Below are positions 47,282 to 53,876 of a DNA stretch of 53,876 nucleotides, in pieces. The translations under genes were made by a program, and so were the position numbers. The notes under the pieces were generated by a model. It was not told where the DNA came from. It did no database searches and saw nothing but the letters and a program-made list of their open reading frames with translations. The stretch is from Lingula anatina. Lineage: Eukaryota > Brachiopoda > Lingulata > Lingulida > Lingulidae. The stretch's first letter is position 1, and each line of letters starts with the position of its first letter. Location: NCBI RefSeq assembly GCF_001039355.2, contig NW_019775913.1, positions 1 to 53,876 on the forward strand. Reading direction: 5' to 3'.

Positions 47282-49300
47282 AGCACCTGTGTGACTCACA
47301 TTTTTGATACATTTATGGTTAAGTATGGTAAGGACAGTCTTTTCTCTTTTATTACGTTTTCCCCCCTGTGTAATATACCCCGGGGACCTGTACATAGGAA
47401 GGTAAATTATATATACACCACAAGCTCTGGGAGTCCTATTTTCTACTACCTGTTGTACAAGAATTATGTGTATAAGTATTTGTAAGTAGTACATATAATA
47501 TATATATATATAAATATATAAATATAAAGAAAGATATGTATATGGTGAAGTAAATGGTGAGACAAACAGGTTATAACAGGGATGCTAGTCATCCTAATGT
47601 ATTGACTTAATTATTTACTTTGTTATAGTTTAGATTTTTGGCAAGTGGCTAAATGGCAGCATAGTAAATTTTTTTAGGGATGTTACCGACAGACACTTTA
47701 GAAATATGTAGATTTGTGTATTAGTTATTCAGTAAGCTTGTTTTTCTACAATCCATTAGATCACCCATATGCCATGTTTGAGAATTTTTTGGCCAGTAGG
47801 TGCAGACAACATTCTTAGTTAATGGACTTTAAGTGACCGGTCATAAGTGGACAAAACTGGCCATACTGGATCTGTACTGGTCAAGGAAACTGACCATTGA
47901 GGGTCAGAGAGGGAGGGTACTGAACTGGTTTGTGGGACAGTGAATGATTAATATGTCACTGGAGGTCTGCTCTGTAGAAAGCAGTTAATTATGCTAGACA
48001 TGGCATCAGTATGATTAGAAACAGGTGTACAGTGAAATGCAATCATCACACTTAAAATAATAAATAAACATTTATACTTACTGAAAAAATCTTGTTGTTT
48101 ACTAAACAAAATTAGCAGATAAGTTTCTCATATAATGAGTGAAGTTGTGAGAAAAGAAATCAATAGATCTAAGATCCCATTGCAAATATGCTCCAATACA
48201 TCTACATTATTATTTTTTTTTTTTTAAGGGGGGGGGGGAGTTTTTTAAAATGCATAGCTTTAATATCAGTTTCATAAGACATGACTAATTTGATTACCCT
48301 CTCTAACCACATTTCTAAATATTGATCGAGCCTTTCAGATAGTAAAGGAATTCCTTTTGCTCTGTGAAACTAAGAGTAATAATTTCGTAGCATTTTATTT
48401 AACGTGTAAAATCAAAATCCACCCTCATGCATTCAAACTGGAAGAATCCTATCCTGAAAGGTACGAACCTGTATATTTGAATTCACTACCGCATTAGAGT
48501 TTTTGTTGTACATTGTCCTATTGAATATTAACGTATATAAATAAACTAAAATAAATATGTAAGCATAAACAATTTTGTGATTTAAGACACAATATCACAG
48601 TGCAAAAATAATTTAATTTGGGTCCACTTTAGATTATTATAATGTGTCATTGAAAACAATGGATAATAAATTCTACCAGGCTGACGGCAGTCGCCCAGGT
48701 GCTACGGGGGTGGGTGGGTGGGGAGAGAGGAGGGGGTGGGGGTGCAACCTGCAGTTGGTCTAAAGTAAGGGCTGTTTACACAAAAGCAAATGGCACTTCC
48801 AACCGCACATCCATCACTATACAGCGTGGCAATTACAGCTGGCTGTGTCACACTCACTATTTCATTAGCACAGCAGTGGCAACCAAGGTCGCCGTAAACT
48901 ACGCAGTTCGCAGCCTCTGCCCCACAAAACTTAACTAACTAAACATTGATCCTCACTATAAGCAATGGGCTCTGACGTAATAATATGTCTGGGTCTGCGT
49001 GCATATTGCACGCCGCCGATTCCACAAATATTGAACTCTGACAGCAACTTATGTTATATGTATCTTTTTGTCTGGATTAGTCACGTAGAGAAATCAATAA
49101 AAACGAGCCAAGTTAATGTGCTCAGTGCCTGGATCGATGGAGAGTCGCCGTGCTGCCACTGCACCCAAAACATGCATACAACCTATGGACCCTCTCAATC
49201 AGAAATGAACTCGTCCGACTGTCTGGCTCGCTGTAATCTATTTCGACGGGCTAGCTTTCCGTCTGGGTAAGATTTTATCCCGAAAATGACAAAGTATCGC
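47282..49300. other. Intergenic or 3'UTR-extension sequence, no gene seen
   Basis: AT-rich sequence with a (TA)n run at 47499-47519, AATAAA signals at 48059-48068, a poly-T/poly-G run at 48212-48239 and a G-rich stretch at 48706-48742 (a possible quadruplex). The region from about 48960 becomes richer in CpG, as expected near a promoter. No convincing coding frame or RNA gene was recognised. Confidence 0.6.
48706..48742 (+). other. G-rich stretch (possible G-quadruplex)
   Basis: GGGGGTGGGTGGGTGGGGAG followed by more G runs. It satisfies the G3+N1-7 pattern with more than four runs. It lies upstream of the CpG-richer patch. Functional meaning is unknown. Confidence 0.5.
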
Positions 49301-49319
49301 CAAAAATCGTAAACCAGGG

Positions 49320-49504
49320 TCTTTGCCTGCTTCTCCTTGACCCTCGGAGGCTATACAGTGGCCGAAGGAGAGAGGGTTAGACGAGAAGAGACGTTAGAGT
49401 GTTACTGAGCCCCGCGATCAGCTGGCGTCGGCCACAGCCACTGCTAATATCTCCTCGCCGCCATTGTATGCATCGGATATGTTGTTTTAACCAGGCCACG
49501 ATCA
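49320..49504 (+). promoter_or_regulatory. CpG-richer 5'UTR/promoter-like patch of a second gene
   Basis: This is locally GC- and CpG-rich compared with the surroundings (for example GCCCCGCGATCAGCTGGCGT and CCTCGCCGCCATTG), directly upstream of the signal-peptide exon. In-frame TAA at about 49444 separates it from the ATG. An upstream out-of-frame ATG (49468) could act as a short overlapping upstream frame. No TATA box is evident. The role is inferred from composition and position only. Confidence 0.4.
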
Positions 49505-49577
49505 ATGGATTTATCGAGGAAAATGCTGAGTTTTGTGGCCATATTCTTACATTGTGGTTTATTACACATCGTATGGG
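49505..49577 (+). CDS. First coding exon of a secreted or membrane protein (signal peptide only)
   Basis: The ATG at 49505 opens MDLSRKMLSFVAIFLHCGLL and then HIVW; a single extra G remains before the strong donor GTAAGT at 49578 (phase 1). The sequence is a textbook signal peptide: short charged N-region with R and K, a hydrophobic core of about 12-15 residues, then a small residue (Gly completed after splicing). A first exon that encodes only a signal peptide and ends in phase 1 is common in genes for extracellular modular proteins. The gene family cannot be told. The remaining exons are not visible up to 53876, so the first intron would exceed 4.2 kb. Alternatively, this is a chance frame. 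Confidence 0.5.
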
Positions 49578-49612
49578 GTAAGTGACGCTGGTATTTTGCT
49601 GCTATGTTAAAG

Positions 49613-49723
49613 GGGCAAGCGGCCGAGTGGTGAAATCTACACTGTAAATATCCACCGATTACTTCATAAAATTAGGTCATCATCTTTCTCTCCAACTTGA
49701 AGTTCAAGTCCTTCAGCTTCCAC
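49613..49723 (+). mobile_element. tRNA-derived SINE head or tRNA pseudogene
   Basis: GCGGCCGAGTGGT (49619-49631) matches the A box/D arm of class II (Ser/Leu-like) tRNAs. AGTTCAAGTCC (49701-49711) matches the B box/T arm, about 80 bp later. The acceptor stem does not pair well (GGGGCAA against CTTCCACC) and there is no clean anticodon stem, so it is not a functional tRNA. This is typical of a SINE 5' region. No second copy in the window was found to confirm it. Confidence 0.45.
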
Positions 49724-50582
49724 CTAAAAATAGAATACCAGACTATTCTCATATCTTGATATCTGCCAAGTTCATAACATATGTCTTATGATTGTGCAGT
49801 AGTTTAAATGTTTGAAAAGCTGACTGTTAATTGTTATTGGCATTTTGTGTTGTCATTTTTTTCTTGTGAGCCATATTTTTCTGGTTATAAACTGGATGTG
49901 GAAAGGCACTTGCCCTTTCCTCCACAATGCCATATTTTTTTTAATATCTGTCCAGACAAAATTGATGACAGTGTGTTTACCAGTGAAGAACTTTATTGAT
50001 ATAAGCCATGGTATTATAAAGCTACATATGGTTACAAAATTACAATTACACATAATAAAATAGTAACATATATATGATACAGTTTGATATAGTGAGAAAT
50101 AAGTAATATGTAATGAGTATGTATACTATGTAGCAACCTTCGAGGCTTGTGGCCCATTACCAATATTTGAAGACCCAGCCCATATAATATTGTTGTCAGA
50201 TACCATGTACTTGGTAGTTTGATGTGTGGACACAGATGATAGGGAAGTTTTGACATATTCTTATTGTGAACAGGGAGACAGTGTTTGATCAACCTAACCA
50301 AATGTCTCATTTTAAGATCGAAATAGCAAAACTCTAGCGATGACACATAAACCCATCTAAATAGTAAAAATTGAATTGTTACACAATTCCTGTACTAACC
50401 CTAAGCTTAGATAAGACCAAAACAATACAGTTCTTACCCAGTCGGAATCATTATCCTATACTAGCATTAGCATCGACACCCTTCTCCCCTCCCTCCCTCT
50501 CTCCCCCTCTCTCTCTCACACGCATGCGCACACACACACATACATACCCACATATTAATATTGTCATTAGCATGTAAACCTC

Positions 50583-50688
<106 letters not shown>

Positions 50689-53106
50689 CCAGCCATCCCC
50701 AGAGTCTCTCCTCCTTAAACACAAGCACACTCTGCTTCCATACATTAACACCCGGGAAATGCGTTATATAATGTGTGTTTTCTTTCTGTCTCGGTCCATT
50801 CTATGACCTATTAACATACCTGTCTGCCTTGTGCTGCTGTACAATCATCATGTTAGGTGCAGAAAGATTCATTAGCAACTTAATTGTCCGTTCACACCTA
50901 GACTTAAACCAAATTAGTAGCCGTCTTGTAAGACGTATAATAATGGCTGATTTTATCCAGCTTATTTATTGGTAACAACATAAGAACTTGGACTGTAGTG
51001 CATGTAGACACCGACAGCAGCTTTTAGTATTTTTAGAAAGGAATACACCACAACTGGCATTATTTTAAATGACAAAGGTGATTATGATGTATGGATAATT
51101 GGTGTTGCTTTTTTCTTCTGATACTGTTTGACCCTGAAGGCTCATTATTACATTATTTTAGGCTTGTAAGGGCCAGACTTTTTTGTGTCCTCTGTATATG
51201 TTAATGATTGATATAAATATCTATATGTCTGCTGAATGTATATGTATGTATATATGATTGTTGCTCTTGAGGTTCAATGTCATTAGAGGTTGTTGAACTT
51301 TCTCTTGAACCAGTATTGCTTATTTATATCGAGATGAAGCTGTTCAAGGCTTCTCTTTCTTTCTTTTCATTCATCACCTCCCTCTCTCCCTCTCTTTCTC
51401 TCCCAAGTGTTAATGTCAGAACAGGGGCGAAGTGTAAAGCATATTTAAAGAAAGGCCTTTCAGCCATTTGCAGGCAGTCGACTACCCATTCTCCCTCTGA
51501 GTGGACTGCACCAATTCCCCATAAATCACATGAAAGCCCTTCATTGCTTGGCTAGGTGGATTATGCAACTTTTCAATAGATTTTTCTGACACCAGTTGAA
51601 AATAAATACCACCGACCTACATTCTGGGCAGGTTTCTTTCAAGAAATGGGTTAAGGTTTCCAGCTAGGACCATGCACAAAGGCACCTTTCTATTTGAAAG
51701 ACTTCACTGACCATGTTAAGAAAAAAATAAGGAAATAGTGAAGAGTTATTAAGTCGAATAACGGAGCTTTTTATGGGTAGAGTCGCAAACATTTGTATCT
51801 ATTTATAGCAAATTTTGCAGGAAATGTTAAAAATATTGTATCCGCTTACTAAAATGGTGAAACATGCTAAACACATATGGAATTTTCACAAGCATGTTCA
51901 AAAACAAATTTGGTGAAGTAAGAATCAATATTCCAAGTTTTGGTAGAAATGCGTGATGTGTACTTTTTACAGAACAAGTAAATCCTTTGGGAAAAGTGCC
52001 CAGTTTAATCATTGTTCCTGAATGTAAAACTATACATTAAGGGAATACTTTAATGCTGCGACTAAAACATCCCCATCTTCATATTGTGTCTGTAAAGTTC
52101 TGATGAAGATGTTTTTAATTATTCATAAAATTTACATATTGAAAACAAGTAAAATCAATTTGCTGCTACAAGCAGAATTGCCCAAAATTTTTTGAAACGT
52201 TTAATTTATTTCACAACAACATTTTGGATGGTAATTACCAACAAGAAAAGAACAAGTTTTTGGTATGCCGTCACTGATATATTATATAACAATGCATATC
52301 AAATTACATTATTCTTCTAACTTGATGGCAAATGTTAGTGATGATCGCTTTGTGAATTGCTCATTGTAAAATTTTGAGTTTCCTTCTAAAATTTAAGTGC
52401 CAGTGATATAAGCTCTAAATGATAAATGATTATTTAATGACTCCTGCCTTTTGGGGGTCTTTATTCTGATTGGATACCTTTGCACTTTGTGAACCAAACA
52501 CATTTGAAATTGCCAAGAAATAAAGATGCAATATATGTTATGTAAACCGTTAACTTAAGGAGGGTTTACACACTGGCGGTGGTTCATTCCTTGTCGAACA
52601 TGGTTCACACCTAGTTGAACTGTTCTTAAAGAAGATTCAGTTAATATCAAGATAATATAGCATTTTGTTACACAATCTCTACAAGAGATAAATACAATCA
52701 TCTAATATTCTTTCCAATGTTCACAGTATGTCCTCTGCAAAAGGTTGGTCACAAATGTGCCGTGTGAACTGTTCTTATTGGATGCTTATATACCACTATT
52801 TACCATTGAGTGCAGTACATATATACATGCAAGATAGAGATAAAACACAGCATCTACAGAACTGGAAATATATTTTCCACTGGTCACTTGAACTAGTAGC
52901 TCTTCATAGTTACTGGCCAGACTTAGATATGGCTTAGATATGGAAACCATGGCCTGTACGACGTCACAAAAAATTGTGAGAATTGGCTTGACATGGTGGG
53001 GTTAACTTTTTAACAATAAGGGCAAAACTATACACCAAGAAGGCATCTTAGAAAGAAATATAAAAGTTACATGCAAGAAAATGTGAGAAAGTACTAATCC
53101 TCAAAA

Positions 53107-53262
53107 CAGGGGCGGATAGAGGCCGTCTTCTAGAAGACGGAGATTTTCAAGTTTACATTGATGGGTATTATTTTTTTCTGTCAGAAGACCGTCAAAAATG
53201 GAGGATGGGACAACAAAGATAATTTGGAAGACTGTCAGAAAATATCTCTGGATCGCCCCCTG
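53107..53262 (-). mobile_element. hAT-like MITE, copy 2 (inverted)
   Basis: A 156-bp element begins CAGGGGCGGATAGAGG and ends TGGATCGCCCCCTG. It is flanked by CAAAA on both sides (53102-53106 and 53263-53267), a 5-bp target-site duplication. Its reverse complement aligns along the whole length with the intron-21 copy, including TGACAGTCTTCCAAATTATC and CAATGTAAACTTGAAAATCT. Two independent insertions with different duplications confirm a mobile family. Confidence 0.87.
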
Positions 53263-53783
53263 CAAAAGACTCTTAATTCTACTGAACTTTTGAAAAAAGG
53301 GAGTTTGAAGTTGAATCAGTCAAGTTAAATTGATTAAATTGTGTTTCTTAAAGTAAATAATAAATTGCTCAAACAGGCTAGTGAATTAGGTTTTAAAAAA
53401 TGTACTGGAATTTCTCTCCTTACCACCAGAAATCCAGGCTTCAAATACGCTGCCAAAATCAGCTGGGGTGACTAGTTTACATGTCAGAATAGAGAGTCAC
53501 TTAAAACATCCAACTTTCCATTCTGACAATATGTCATAACTCATGTTGCAGGGCCCAAAACAATGTCATGATGGCCATTTCCATAATATCCCCTATATAG
53601 TGCATTCCAATACATGTTTGGGGCCCCCAGTGGAAACTGGATGGCCACTGACAGTTATTTTATGGAAGCAGTGTGTGAGGAGCCTGACTCAATCTGCCTA
53701 GAGATATTATTTATGCACTGAGCACTTGTAGACTGACGCCAAGTCTTTATGCTGGGAACCCTGATGCATGTTGGATAGGGGGT

Positions 53784-53876
53784 GCCAGGTGGATGGATGG
53801 ATGGAGAGAGAGATAGAGAGAGAGAAGGGGGGAGGAGTGGCAGAGAGAGAAGGGGGTGGGGGAGGGACAAAGAGAC
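53784..53876 (+). repeat. GA/GATG-rich low-complexity tail
   Basis: GGATGGATGGATGGAGAGAG runs into GAGA and GGGGAGG runs to the window end. No other feature. Confidence 0.85.

Noticed and set aside
48965-49270. A 101-residue open frame with several cysteines
   Set aside because: No recognisable motif, no splice support, and it lies in the CpG-richer flank where chance frames lengthen.
49399-49581. A 60-residue open frame overlapping the signal-peptide exon
   Set aside because: It stops immediately after the donor and has no domain or signal character; the frame starting at 49505 is better. Its internal ATG (49468) may be an upstream frame.
49613-49723. A functional tRNA gene
   Set aside because: A and B boxes are present but the acceptor and anticodon stems do not pair, so only a SINE or pseudogene call is made.

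Overview
The window is eukaryotic nuclear DNA from an invertebrate animal. It is AT-rich, has many short exons with GT-AG introns, and carries abundant microsatellites and short interspersed elements. I cannot fix the species. The protein content fits a mollusc or other lophotrochozoan, or possibly an invertebrate deuterostome. There is one assembly gap (35994-36477) and one isolated ambiguous base (27756).

About 83% of the window is a single plus-strand gene, the KMT2C/KMT2D (MLL3/MLL4, Trr/LPR) histone H3 lysine-4 methyltransferase. I reconstruct 61 coding exons, from 299 to the stop codon at 44877-44879. They join without any phase conflict into 15,694 coding nt (about 5,230 residues). The N-terminus (first PHD cluster and start codon) lies upstream of the window. 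The order is: tail of an N-terminal PHD finger (299-410); Ser-rich and basic linkers; the second PHD cluster (3155-4549); the FPAY.QEAFFG region (6071-6254); the HMG box (8218-8766); a very large disordered Pro/Gln/Met-rich middle (9149-20142); coiled coils (20500-23630 and 26125-26741); LxxLL motifs; the [14 protein letters not shown] block (36689 on); the extended PHD finger (38301-39485); FYRN/FYRC (41112-42830); the WIN motif (42766-42795); and SET plus post-SET (43946-44879). This is the family order, and a functional H3K4 mono-methyltransferase of the COMPASS-like complex is predicted.

The most unusual element is inside the 3.7-kb exon 27. It is an uninterrupted array of 28 copies of a 66-bp/22-residue unit with an invariant [12 protein letters not shown] core, adding 56 Cys and 28 His to a normally cysteine-poor disordered region. 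I know of no such module in this family. Other oddities are a pair of related 1-1 exons (e38/e39), duplications of both ends of the exon before SET (a decoy acceptor upstream and a donor-derived minisatellite downstream), two GC-AG introns, and ATT microsatellites next to splice sites.

Downstream, 44880-49300 is 3'UTR/intergenic sequence with several AATAAA signals and small repeats. A CpG-richer patch near 49.3-49.6 kb ends in a short ATG exon encoding a probable signal peptide followed by a strong donor. It is read as the first coding exon of a second, secreted or membrane, plus-strand gene. No further exon of that gene was found before the window ends at 53876. Two inverted copies of a hAT-like MITE (in intron 21 and at 53.1 kb), a foldback element and a tRNA-like SINE fragment are also present.
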